Positions 40,787 to 50,013 of a DNA stretch of 53,249 nt are shown here, in pieces. The stretch's first letter is position 1. Each line of letters starts with the position of its first letter. The notes beneath the pieces were generated by a model. It saw only the letters and a program-made list of their open reading frames with translations. It made no database searches and was not told where the DNA came from. The position numbers were made by a program, and so were the translations under genes. The DNA is from JANQIV01 sp050117315 (GTDB taxonomy: Bacteria > Bacteroidota > Ignavibacteria > Ignavibacteriales > Melioribacteraceae), in assembly GCA_050117315.1 (NCBI GenBank), contig JASFMY010000032.1, forward strand, positions 1 to 53,249. The letters run 5' to 3'.

Positions 40787-43688
40787 TTATTAACGTGCTG
40801 TTATAACTCTGCGGCGGGCCCAAATAACTTTGCTTAACTCCGCCCATGTCTATTACAATTTTCTGAAGTACAATACCTGCATCCACAGCCCAAAATTTTA
40901 ATATGTGTTTACCCGGCCTATCTATTTTAAATTTTGCATCAATATATCTTGTATTGTTGGCAACCATTATATTCCAATACTGTGGATATTTCCAGTCGGG
41001 TGTATCGTTTTCATTTACATTTATTATTTGCGGCTCTCCGTCATCCATCGATACGCCTAAACGCAATCCCTCGGAATATCCGAAGTTCAGGGCAGGGGAG
41101 AGGTAGAATTTAACATTTGCTTCGCCAGTACTGAAAAAATAAGTATTATATTCAAGACGGCTGCCGTTCTCAGAAGGATTCAAATTTGAAACGGTTCCCG
41201 GCATTAAAGTAACGGCAGAATTTGTTCTGCCAAGGTTGGGAATTGTTTTCCATTCAACATTTGATTCAACCGAATTTGAATAATTTACCGCCTCAATAGA
41301 TATAAACCCGTTGCTTTCAACAAAACAATTTTTTAATTCATCACTCAGAGAATTGTTATTTTCAATAATTGCTTTTACGGATATCTTTGAACTTCCCGGG
41401 CCTGAAATTGAAATTGTTGATTCTTTTTTGCCTTTGGGAGCATTATCCCAGTCGATATTTACCCGTAGTCTTACTTGGTTTTTTATTTCACCGTTTAAGG
41501 ATGAAACTTTTATCCAGGAGTCAGCCGGTTTAACGAAGTATTCAAAAGGAATTTTACCCCTGTTAAAAATTTCGAAGTAATAAGACTGGTTGTTAAAATT
41601 ATCAAAAACAGGTAAAACAGCACCTGATTCTCCATCTGTCCAGTAATCTTCCGAGCTTTCAACCGAGACACCCATTTCCGGATCATCTGGAATGTCAATT
41701 TTCGCAACTTCAGGCATTGAATTTTCATCAGGCTGCTGCCAGTAAGTGTAACCAATATGAGTTTGATCCATCATGTGATTCCATTTGCCGTCTGTCAATT
41801 CTTCATTATAATAATTTGTTATTGCCGCATCTTTTTCAAATAGCTCTTCAACTTTTTCTGCAAGCTCATTTGTTGTATTTCTGCCTTGTTCCGCATACAG
41901 CCTGTTTTTTGCTGTAGTAACATAAAGCTCGTTAAGATTTGAGCATGCTTCAACAGGATGCAAAACGAGTTGGTAAAATGCATCTTTATATTCAACCGGA
42001 ATGGAATCATAAATACTTTTAGCTTTTTTGTAAAGATCGTTGTAATCATTTACAATTGTTTCAGCTTCGCTGTAGTTTGTCAGACTGTAAGTCGACGGGG
42101 AAAGCATTTCCGGTTTTCGTCTTGAATTATATTTTGTATACTTGGCTAATATGTCTGCTATTTCTCTACTGTTATCCGATCCGAATTGTTCTTCAGCCCA
42201 ATTAACATAGTAAGAGGGTAAATCTTCTGCCGATATTGCTTCAGGGTCCCATGCATAGTCTAAAAAGAAATCAATAGGGAATTCCATAGGTTTAATGTCG
42301 CCAACGTTTACAATCCAGATTTCTTTTGCGCCGTATTCATAAGCAAGATGCATCTGTTCCCGTACTCGTTCAATCTGGTTTGTGTTCAGCCATTTATAAT
42401 TTCGCGGTCCGCCGACATAATCAAAATGATAATAAATTCCGTATCCGCCTTCGCGAGGTTCATCTTTTAGATTGGGAAGTTTGCGGATGTTGCCCCAGTT
42501 ATCGTCACATAATAAGAGTGTAACGTCATCCGGTACCCGCATACCTTTGTCGTAATATTCCTGGACTTCTTTATATAAAGCCCACACTTGCGGAATGGTA
42601 GTAACATCTTTGCCCGTTACTTCGGCAATAATTTCACGCTGGTCTTTAACAATATTTTGAAGCAATTCGATATTTGCATTCGGACTCATGGCTTCGTCGC
42701 CGTCGCCTCGCATTGCAAGTGTTACTATACTTTCGTTTGAACCCATTCTTTCAATACCTTCTCTCCAGAACTTTCTGAGTACTTCGGCATTCTTTTCATA
42801 ATTCCACGGACCCGAACCGTAACGTTCCCATTCTACGTGTGCACGCATCATAGGCTCGTGATGCGACGTACTGATTACAATTCCGTATTCGTCCGCCAGT
42901 TCCGGGTTCTTGGGATCGTCGTCGTAAAAAGCCCTTCCCCACATTGCAGGCCAGAGAAAGTTTCCTTTTAATCGTAAAATTAATTCAAAAACATGCTGAT
43001 ACAGTTTGTGATTGAATTGAACCGTACCGTATTTTTCTTGAGACCAACCGGATAAGGCAGGTGCTTCGTCGTTAATAAAAATTCCCCTGTATTTTACTTT
43101 GGGCTCACCAAGCGTATACCTGCCTGGTTTAACATAAATCTCTGTTTTTTTCTTGACAGGTGCATCTGCCCACCAGTACCAGGGAGATACGCCTATTTTT
43201 TCGGACATGTCAAACATGCCGTAAATAGTACCTCTTTTATCACTACCCGCAATAACGACAGCAGTTTTAATACCGGGAAACGGACTCTCAATTGTCTGAA
43301 TCAAAAACGTTTCCCATTTGCCGGTTATCTGGTCGGTATCCAGTTTTTGTCTTTTTATAAGCTCATCAATTAATTTGCTTTTGCCTATGGTTCCTACAAT
43401 AATAGCCGAACCGGTTTCGGGAATAGTATCTGTAATTAACGGGGGTTTTTTGCCGGTCACATTTTGGATATCATTTTGGAGGTGATTTGCAACTCGCTTT
43501 ACTCCTTTGAAATCGGGAGAGCTCAATAAAATCGGTGCTGCAACACCGGATGTTGAAACTACAAAAAAACCGTCTTGAGGATTCGTTGTAATATAGGAAT
43601 CCTGTGCATTAATATGGTTAAGCATCGTTGATAAAATTAAAACAACTACAACAACAGCTATAATATAGTTTTTAGTTTGTTGTTCCAT
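40773..43688 (-). CDS. GH115 alpha-glucuronidase
   Basis: 971 residues, normal for GH115, with a signal peptide (cleavage near INAQ, residue 29). Motifs are GVSPWYWWADAPVKK (156-170), KYRGIFINDEAPAL (189-202), NFLWPAMWGRAF (233-244), MRGDGDEAM (316-324) and LLLCDDNWGN (381-390). Asp321, Glu364 and Asp385 have the spacing I recall for the catalytic residues of Bacteroides ovatus Agu115A (332/375/396). A GH115 C-terminal beta domain covers about 780-960. GH115 removes (4-O-methyl)-glucuronic acid from internal as well as terminal xyloses. It heads the probable operon GH115-CE15-GH43-GH29-corrinoid cassette, after a 584-bp leader region. Confidence 0.94.
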   Translation of the reverse strand: MEQQTKNYIIAVVVVVLILSTMLNHINAQDSYITTNPQDGFFVVSTSGVAAPILLSSPDFKGVKRVANHLQNDIQNVTGKKPPLITDTIPETGSAIIVGTIGKSKLIDELIKRQKLDTDQITGKWETFLIQTIESPFPGIKTAVVIAGSDKRGTIYGMFDMSEKIGVSPWYWWADAPVKKKTEIYVKPGRYTLGEPKVKYRGIFINDEAPALSGWSQEKYGTVQFNHKLYQHVFELILRLKGNFLWPAMWGRAFYDDDPKNPELADEYGIVISTSHHEPMMRAHVEWERYGSGPWNYEKNAEVLRKFWREGIERMGSNESIVTLAMRGDGDEAMSPNANIELLQNIVKDQREIIAEVTGKDVTTIPQVWALYKEVQEYYDKGMRVPDDVTLLLCDDNWGNIRKLPNLKDEPREGGYGIYYHFDYVGGPRNYKWLNTNQIERVREQMHLAYEYGAKEIWIVNVGDIKPMEFPIDFFLDYAWDPEAISAEDLPSYYVNWAEEQFGSDNSREIADILAKYTKYNSRRKPEMLSPSTYSLTNYSEAETIVNDYNDLYKKAKSIYDSIPVEYKDAFYQLVLHPVEACSNLNELYVTTAKNRLYAEQGRNTTNELAEKVEELFEKDAAITNYYNEELTDGKWNHMMDQTHIGYTYWQQPDENSMPEVAKIDIPDDPEMGVSVESSEDYWTDGESGAVLPVFDNFNNQSYYFEIFNRGKIPFEYFVKPADSWIKVSSLNGEIKNQVRLRVNIDWDNAPKGKKESTISISGPGSSKISVKAIIENNNSLSDELKNCFVESNGFISIEAVNYSNSVESNVEWKTIPNLGRTNSAVTLMPGTVSNLNPSENGSRLEYNTYFFSTGEANVKFYLSPALNFGYSEGLRLGVSMDDGEPQIINVNENDTPDWKYPQYWNIMVANNTRYIDAKFKIDRPGKHILKFWAVDAGIVLQKIVIDMGGVKQSYLGPPQSYNSTLINEQK

Positions 43689-44272
43689 TTTCTTGGTACC
43701 GTTTGTTTTTCTTTTTATTGTAAGATTTTATTCTTTTCTTTTGCCTGTTTCATATTTTATTAAATTGTAAATCTTCAAAATAAAAATCTCAATTAATTCG
43801 GGGAACTTATTGCTAAGTTCCCCATTCCCTCTACAACTAACTAACCAACCAACTAACAAAGAGGTAGAGGAGTACCTATTTAAGGAGGAGTATTTTTTAG
43901 TGTCCACATAATTTCCTGCTTTCATTTTATAAAATATACCCCGGACGACAAATGCGAAACTATAGTATTGTTTCGTCTATTATTCCGGCAACCGTCCATG
44001 TAAAAATTCCCGTATTTTGTCTCGTCCACGTTAATCATTGCTCGGAGGAGTATTGTTTATACATTTGTATTTTACTCATCTCTTCCGCGTAGTGCATGTC
44101 ATAAACCTTTAATGTAACAATAATTATAGGGGACGTAAAATTTGCGACCTATACAACCGGATTGGGTTGCAGTCACTGTCCCCGTTCACTGCGATCCTTT
44201 CTTTTGGCTACATAAAATGCCCCTTGCTTTCCATAGCTTTTTATTTCGAACAACGGATTAAACATACCTGTC
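43689..44272 (-). promoter_or_regulatory. Leader/promoter region of the GH115 operon
   Basis: 584 bp without a gene. It contains a perfect hairpin GGGGAACTTA-TTGC-TAAGTTCCCC (43800-43823). There are also three copies of GGAGGAGTA-like sequence on the plus strand: 43867-43874, 43884-43892 (17 bp apart) and 44044-44052. Such repeats are candidate regulator sites. The hairpin would lie in the 5' leader of the GH115 transcript and might pause or stabilise it. A 65-codon minus-strand frame here (43728-43925) crosses the hairpin and is not convincing as a gene. Confidence 0.45.
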
Positions 44273-46642
44273 TCATTTTATGAGTATCATTTTTTTAACT
44301 TGAGAAAATTCTCCTGCTTCAATTCTATAGAAATAAACTCCCGATGTAAGAGTCGAAGCATCAAAATTAATTTTATGAATACCTGCGTTATAGCTCTTAT
44401 CCGTTAATAGCGCAACTCTCTTACCGAGAATATTATAAACTGTAATTTTGACTTCGCTTTTCTTTGGTAATGCGAATTCGATTATCGTCGACGGATTAAA
44501 CGGATTTGGATAATTATTAGAAAGACTATATTCATTAGGTATTTCTGCAATATCGTCAACATCAGTAACAGGTTCAAGGTTTAAGGTATCCAGATAATCT
44601 CTTAACCATTCCAGAGCGGACCTTTCAGAACCATTTTGATTAATTAAATATGCACCCTGTTCATCTCTCCAAAGACCTCGTCTCCAACCCCATAAAGTTA
44701 TACCCTCTACACCGGGATGTTCATAAAGTGGCGGGAAAATCCGTTGGTAACTCTCTAATTGTACGTCATCACTAAGCCCGTCGATATCCAATTCCGTAAT
44801 CTGAATAGGGAGACCGGTAGATGCAAGAGAATCGAGATTTCGTTCCATTGTTGCAACTGCCGCGGTTGTAGTAAATGCATGGCCTTGCTCGCCTATAACA
44901 TCAATTAAATTTTCTGCTTGGAGCAACCTTATGATATTTAGATACTGAGATGTACTGCTTAAGCTGCTAATGATATTATAGTCATTTATCATCAGTTTAG
45001 TTTCCGATGGGAAAATTTCGCGAGCCATTCTGAATGCGGTTAGCACCCAATCCCAGCCTGTTTCTCCATCACCGCCTAAAGCTTCTTTATAATTAGGCGG
45101 GCTATGACCTGCCAGCGGTTCATTTACTACCTGAAGATATTCGATATCAGGGTATTTTTCGGCGACAGCCTCAAACCATTCTTTTATTTCTTCAAGCTGT
45201 TCTTCAGATGACAAATCATCTATCCAGCTAGGTTGTTGTGAACCCCAAATAAGCACATGAAAGTTAAACGGAAAATCATTGTCTTTCGCAAGATTATATG
45301 CAGCATCTAATCCACTCCAGTTCATATTATCGCGTGTTGCTTCAACACTGCCCCATTTACCGGCGTTTTCAGGAGTAACCTGATTCCAGTAAGATTCAAA
45401 ATTCTCCTCTTGAGAAGAACTGTAAATATTACCAACAAATTTTGACTGATTTGATGCCAAAGGGGGACCTTCCCATACCTCACCCGGTAATTCTGTTGAA
45501 CCGGCTTCTCCATTATCAAGGTTGCCAACAGTATAATACAAATACGATTTGCCGAATGCTATTTTATCAATATCCAGTCCATCTTCTCGTGCACCAATTT
45601 GAAAAGTTTGTGTCAAACCGGCTTCAACTTCAACAATTGTAAAAGTAAGCGTGGTATCACCCTGATATGCATTGTGTGAAAGATTAACCCATTTCCATAC
45701 TTCAGAACCAAGTCCGCCTGCTTCTAACACTACTTCACTGGAATCTGAAAATCCTCCGGACGCTACCCCGTTTATAAATATCCAATCAGCATCATTTGTA
45801 CTGTCTTTTTCTCCGAATCCGTTGCCGTAGAAAAAGCTGTCGTCATCATATTCACCTGACCCAACACGTAACCTTATAAACAGATCGTAGGTTCCTGTAT
45901 CGGCGAAAGTAACTTCATAAGATATAATTCGAGCACTGCTGCCGGGATAAAAAGCGGTTGAATTAGTTTGTATTGAAACATATTCAGTGCCGTCTTCCTG
46001 TAAGATACTGTAATCACTTCCTACATCACCTGACTCTGCTTCAACAATAACAGGTTTTAAAGCATCTGCAACATTGTTAATCACAAGGTTATCTATATAA
46101 ATTGCATTATCAACATTTGATGAATAGTTAAAATGAATAGGCGCTCTAATAACGGTTTGGTCGTCGGTAACAGTAAATTCCATTGTAAATTTCTGCCATT
46201 CAGTAGTAAGAGTGGCAGGACGAATAACGTTGTATTCATTATATGAATAATTTCCAACAGTAAAATTAACCTGTGCACCGGCGGTTTCTGCTTTGGCCCA
46301 AACCGAATAATTATATGTATTTCCCGGCACTACCGGAATGCTATCGGCAATAGCCTGAATTGACCATTGATTAGTTCCCAGAGTATCGGCTACTAATCTA
46401 AGTGAATGATTTCCTTCCTGGGCGGTATCTGCAACAACCTGGAAATCAGCTACGGCACCATCCATTAATTGAAGCAGCCAACCGTCAATACCGGTAAGAG
46501 AATCGGTTACGGCACCAGGCTCTGTATCTTCGAAACCTCCATTAGTTACGAGCTGGGCATTAGTATTTGTTACAGCTAAAGTTAAAATCAGTATAAAAAA
46601 ATAAATAAAGTTGCGCCTTAATCGTAAAATTTTGTCCTCCAT
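44273..46642 (-). CDS. Multidomain GH10 xylanase with two CBM-like modules and T9SS domain
   Basis: 789 residues. Signal peptide to about 29. A CBM4/9-like module follows (about 31-190, LVTNGGFEDTEPGA, ending AIYIDNLVINN). Next is a CBM35/CBM6-like module (about 197-365, VIVEAESGDVGSDY, ending GLDIDKIAFG). The GH10 barrel (about 395-690) has the acid/base Glu508 in QVVNEPL and the nucleophile Glu617 in ITELDID. The type IX sorting domain (about 712-789) has YPNPFNP, VYNILGKRV and KKMILIK. It should be the main surface or secreted endo-xylanase binding insoluble xylan. It lies 33 bp after GH30. The barrel lacks the usual N-terminal helix spacing, having GNIYSSSQEENFESYWNQVT as its entry. Confidence 0.92.
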   Translation of the reverse strand: MEDKILRLRRNFIYFFILILTLAVTNTNAQLVTNGGFEDTEPGAVTDSLTGIDGWLLQLMDGAVADFQVVADTAQEGNHSLRLVADTLGTNQWSIQAIADSIPVVPGNTYNYSVWAKAETAGAQVNFTVGNYSYNEYNVIRPATLTTEWQKFTMEFTVTDDQTVIRAPIHFNYSSNVDNAIYIDNLVINNVADALKPVIVEAESGDVGSDYSILQEDGTEYVSIQTNSTAFYPGSSARIISYEVTFADTGTYDLFIRLRVGSGEYDDDSFFYGNGFGEKDSTNDADWIFINGVASGGFSDSSEVVLEAGGLGSEVWKWVNLSHNAYQGDTTLTFTIVEVEAGLTQTFQIGAREDGLDIDKIAFGKSYLYYTVGNLDNGEAGSTELPGEVWEGPPLASNQSKFVGNIYSSSQEENFESYWNQVTPENAGKWGSVEATRDNMNWSGLDAAYNLAKDNDFPFNFHVLIWGSQQPSWIDDLSSEEQLEEIKEWFEAVAEKYPDIEYLQVVNEPLAGHSPPNYKEALGGDGETGWDWVLTAFRMAREIFPSETKLMINDYNIISSLSSTSQYLNIIRLLQAENLIDVIGEQGHAFTTTAAVATMERNLDSLASTGLPIQITELDIDGLSDDVQLESYQRIFPPLYEHPGVEGITLWGWRRGLWRDEQGAYLINQNGSERSALEWLRDYLDTLNLEPVTDVDDIAEIPNEYSLSNNYPNPFNPSTIIEFALPKKSEVKITVYNILGKRVALLTDKSYNAGIHKINFDASTLTSGVYFYRIEAGEFSQVKKMILIK

Positions 46643-46675
46643 TTTTCTCCTCCATTATTTAATTAGCAACATTTT

Positions 46676-48625
46676 TTAGTCCGAGACAAAAGTTGTTATG
46701 CTTGACGGCTCCAATGTATAAGTAAAATTGTCGCCTGTTACATCAAATTTATCCCCTTGTTCGCAATTCTTTGATTCTGATGTTGTGTAAGGTGTAAAAG
46801 TTATCGTCATTATTCCGTTTTGTATTCTAAATACTGGTTCTGCCTCTGAAGTACCGGAGTTTACCGCAACAATCACAATTTTAGAGGATGCAGGGTCTTT
46901 ATAAGCAGTAACTTTAATACTGCTAGAAGACGGTGATACGCTGCTTTCAACTCTATAGTAACCGGGACGAATAAATCTAGAGAACTGCGACATAACGTAA
47001 CCTTTTTTTGTAACTTCTCCTTTTGCTGAAAAATTTTCATCAGGATATGTAGTGCTTTCTTCCCCGTCACCAATTGGGCCATAATACCTTACAATATACC
47101 ACCATACGTAAGCATTCATGTTTGCCTTCATAACACTATTCATTTCTAAACCAACATCCATAGCAAATGACCAGATATTCGCAGAATGGTTGCTTTCAGT
47201 CAAATGTTCAGTCATCCAGACTTCCTTGCCTTTTTCTTCAGCTAACGGATACGAAGCAAGTCCGCCTCCGTAAATATGCCCCCCTACGATATCTAAATTA
47301 GCACATGCAAGCGAGTCATTAAGTATTGGGTCCGACAAGTCATGGTCGAAATGATACGATTCCGGGGCAATAATTTTAGTCCCAATCGCAGAGGTATTTT
47401 CCTGAAGGAACTTAACAAATTGAGAGGATGTCCAATCACAAGATTCATATGTAACTGTAATATCCGGTTCGTTTTGAAGAGATACTGCATACAGAGGCAC
47501 ACCGTTATCCGCCATATATTCAGTGAATCTGTTCAAGTAGGCTGCATAATCAGCATAAGAACTTTCACTAAGTTCTCCTCCAACAGTACTATTGTTTGTT
47601 TTCATCGATGCCGGAGGTGTCCACGGCGAAGCAAAAACAAGTACACCTTTATCATATACTTTTTTTGCAGAAGAAACGTTTACGCTCCATTGAGTACTAT
47701 CGGGTGAAATACGCAATCTAAGAATCGAAAATCCGAGTTGGCCATCTCCGGTGCCAAAAGCGGTTTCAATTTCGGAATCAGTCATATCTGGCCGCCAGCC
47801 GACTATATTGGCAGCACCAAAGCCTCTAATAATCTGATGAAGACTATCAAAATCTATATCTGCTACCGGTACGTATGTTACGGAAAAATTAACAGTTGTA
47901 TCATTTTGTATAACTACATTTTCTAATTCCACGGGAACTATTAGGGGAGTAGTGGTACTTGTATTTTGAACCCGGACTGTGAAGGTACTCCCCTGAACAT
48001 TATTTGCTTTTGATAAAGATTCATTTTTTGTTAATGAATATGTATTTGGAAGTACAACAGAACCGTTTCCATTCTGATTAAAAATCATTTTTTTAACCTG
48101 AGATTCACCGTCGGCATTCAGCCTATAAAAGTAGACTCCGCTTGCAACTCTTTGCCCAAGGTTATTACAGCCGTCCCATAAAATATTATGAGTCCCAACC
48201 GATTGCTGGCCGACATCAAATTTCCGTACAACTCTCCCGAGGATATCATATATAATGACTTGAACAGTAGATTCTTTATTTAATCCGTAAGGTATAGCCG
48301 TTTTAGAAGAAAACGGGTTAGGATAGCTTTGTCCTAAGCTAAACTTGCTCGGAACACTTGGATCAGAAGCAACTGAAGTAACCACACCAACTTCGTAATT
48401 TCCCCCGCTATCGGTTAAGGCAGAGAACTGTATAGTAGAGTCCGTATTATTGACAAAGGTTACCAATGCATCTTGAACCGGGATCCTTGATGCGGTTATT
48501 CTTCCACTTACTGAAATTGATTGACCGTAAACTTGCGAAAAGAACATTATTTGAAGAAGCCAAAATGTAGGTAAAACGAAAAGGTGATGTCTTTTCTTGA
48601 GGTAATTTAGTAATTCTTTTTTCAT
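46676..48625 (-). CDS. GH30 (subfamily 8-like) glucuronoxylanase with internal sorting-type domain
   Basis: 649 residues. A signal peptide (to about 35) and a short carboxypeptidase-regulatory-like domain (about 36-82) are followed by a FlgD/type IX sorting-like module at about 96-183 (SYPNPFSSKTAIPYGL, then KKMIF). That module is normally C-terminal. The GH30 catalytic domain (about 258-560) has the acid/base Glu386 in SLQNEPD and the nucleophile Glu473 in WMTEHL. A beta side domain ends the protein. The WWYIVRYYGP segment (508-517) and GYVMSQFSRFIRPGYYRV fit GH30_8 glucuronoxylanases, which need a methyl-glucuronate side chain to cut. It would make glucuronate-capped fragments for GH115/GH67. 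Confidence 0.88.
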   Translation of the reverse strand: MKKELLNYLKKRHHLFVLPTFWLLQIMFFSQVYGQSISVSGRITASRIPVQDALVTFVNNTDSTIQFSALTDSGGNYEVGVVTSVASDPSVPSKFSLGQSYPNPFSSKTAIPYGLNKESTVQVIIYDILGRVVRKFDVGQQSVGTHNILWDGCNNLGQRVASGVYFYRLNADGESQVKKMIFNQNGNGSVVLPNTYSLTKNESLSKANNVQGSTFTVRVQNTSTTTPLIVPVELENVVIQNDTTVNFSVTYVPVADIDFDSLHQIIRGFGAANIVGWRPDMTDSEIETAFGTGDGQLGFSILRLRISPDSTQWSVNVSSAKKVYDKGVLVFASPWTPPASMKTNNSTVGGELSESSYADYAAYLNRFTEYMADNGVPLYAVSLQNEPDITVTYESCDWTSSQFVKFLQENTSAIGTKIIAPESYHFDHDLSDPILNDSLACANLDIVGGHIYGGGLASYPLAEEKGKEVWMTEHLTESNHSANIWSFAMDVGLEMNSVMKANMNAYVWWYIVRYYGPIGDGEESTTYPDENFSAKGEVTKKGYVMSQFSRFIRPGYYRVESSVSPSSSSIKVTAYKDPASSKIVIVAVNSGTSEAEPVFRIQNGIMTITFTPYTTSESKNCEQGDKFDVTGDNFTYTLEPSSITTFVSD

Positions 48626-48663
48626 GGTATCTCTCTATTAATATGTATTGTTTTATCTTAAAC

Positions 48664-49974
48664 TTATTTTAATAGGATTAGCTTCCGTGTACTGCAGAAA
48701 TTTTGAGTATCGAGTCTGTATAAATATAGTTCGCTTGTAAGATGACTGCCGTCAAATTTTGCAGAGTAATTTCCAGGCGATAATTGTTTATCTACTAGGG
48801 TTGTTATTTCCTTACCTAATAAATCGTAAACTTTCAGAGTTACAAAACTGTTTTCGGCTATTTGATAATCAATAGTAGTAACCGGGTTAAAAGGATTTGG
48901 ATAGTTCTGCATCAAAATAGGAGTTGGAATTTGATAGTTAAAACTTTCCGAAATACCAGTAATTTTCTCTTTTGTCATTTTAATATCACCGCTGTCCGGT
49001 ACCACGTCAAACATTACATAATTATTATCATTTACATTCACAATCCGGGAACTTATCGTTTTGCCGTTTTGAGAAATTGTTGCAGACGACCACTTTTCAG
49101 GTAAAACTCTGCGAATAGTCAAAGGATAATTATATATTGAATTATCTAATGTGTCGGTAACACTAAAAGTGATTACACTATCTTGAGCAGAAATTTGTTT
49201 AACCGAAACATTGTTTCTTTCTTTTATATAACGGGCAACATTGCTGAAAGTAGAAACCCAAAATTTATCATTGTTTCGGCTTAAGGAATCAAGAGCGTTT
49301 TTCAACTCAGTAGAACTTGTAGGTGAATAGCCGGACTCATTATCAATAGCGTGAATTAAAAAAACAACCCAACCGTTTGATGAGGCGGCTACGTCGGCTT
49401 TATTTGTAAAATCGCTTGCTCTTTGAATGGAGCCCTGACTACCGCAAATAATAGAACTTATGTTCATAAAATCGGACGGAGTTTTCGGTACAATAACACC
49501 TGAACATCCCCTCGCAGCCAGATAATATTGGTTACATATTGATGAATTTCCCAAAGCACAATAAGGGTAAGCAATTGTTAAGCACTTTTGGGCCGTGATA
49601 TACGAGTTTATAACGTCCTGCGAATTCTTCAATTCCGCTTCCTGTTCCTCATCTGTTAATGAACTTAAATTAGTATGAGACACAGTGTGACTTCCAATTT
49701 CATGACCGTTTAATGCAGCCTCTTGAAGAGCAGTCCAATTAGGTCCCCAATTGATAACCGGGAAAAACGTCATCTTAAACCCGTATTGATCAAATATCGG
49801 CAGCACAACTGATATCTGATTGGGAGTATTATCATCGAAAGTAAAACTAACAGCGCCGGCTCTGAATCCCCGCCAGGTTCCCACCTCATAAAGTGAATCT
49901 ATGACTTGTGCATTATTAATTCCGGTGAACAATAATGTAGTAATAAAAAAAGCAGTAATATTTTTGGAATTCAT
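48664..49974 (-). CDS. CE4-type polysaccharide deacetylase with T9SS sorting domain (paralogue)
   Basis: 436 residues with a signal peptide (cleavage near NAQ, residue 23). The NodB domain has Asp47-Asp48 (FTFDDN), His96 and His100 (SHTVSH), AYPYC and FLIHAIDN. The family His in the last motif is kept at the usual place. The sorting domain has YPNPFNP, VYDLLGKEI and a final RKLILLK. It is clearly paralogous to 29650-30978 along its whole length, including the interdomain region (ARYIKERNNVSV versus AGYIKERNSVSV). Acetylxylan is the likely substrate. It lies 38 bp before GH30. Confidence 0.88.
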   Translation of the reverse strand: MNSKNITAFFITTLLFTGINNAQVIDSLYEVGTWRGFRAGAVSFTFDDNTPNQISVVLPIFDQYGFKMTFFPVINWGPNWTALQEAALNGHEIGSHTVSHTNLSSLTDEEQEAELKNSQDVINSYITAQKCLTIAYPYCALGNSSICNQYYLAARGCSGVIVPKTPSDFMNISSIICGSQGSIQRASDFTNKADVAASSNGWVVFLIHAIDNESGYSPTSSTELKNALDSLSRNNDKFWVSTFSNVARYIKERNNVSVKQISAQDSVITFSVTDTLDNSIYNYPLTIRRVLPEKWSSATISQNGKTISSRIVNVNDNNYVMFDVVPDSGDIKMTKEKITGISESFNYQIPTPILMQNYPNPFNPVTTIDYQIAENSFVTLKVYDLLGKEITTLVDKQLSPGNYSAKFDGSHLTSELYLYRLDTQNFCSTRKLILLK

Positions 49975-50013
49975 TTTAGTCCTAATTATTTGCTAGAAAT
50001 CGAATATAAATTT

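Noticed and set aside
43728..43925. 65-codon frame upstream of GH115
   Set aside because: It crosses a perfect hairpin and low-complexity TTAGTTGG repeats; no family resemblance and not protein-like.
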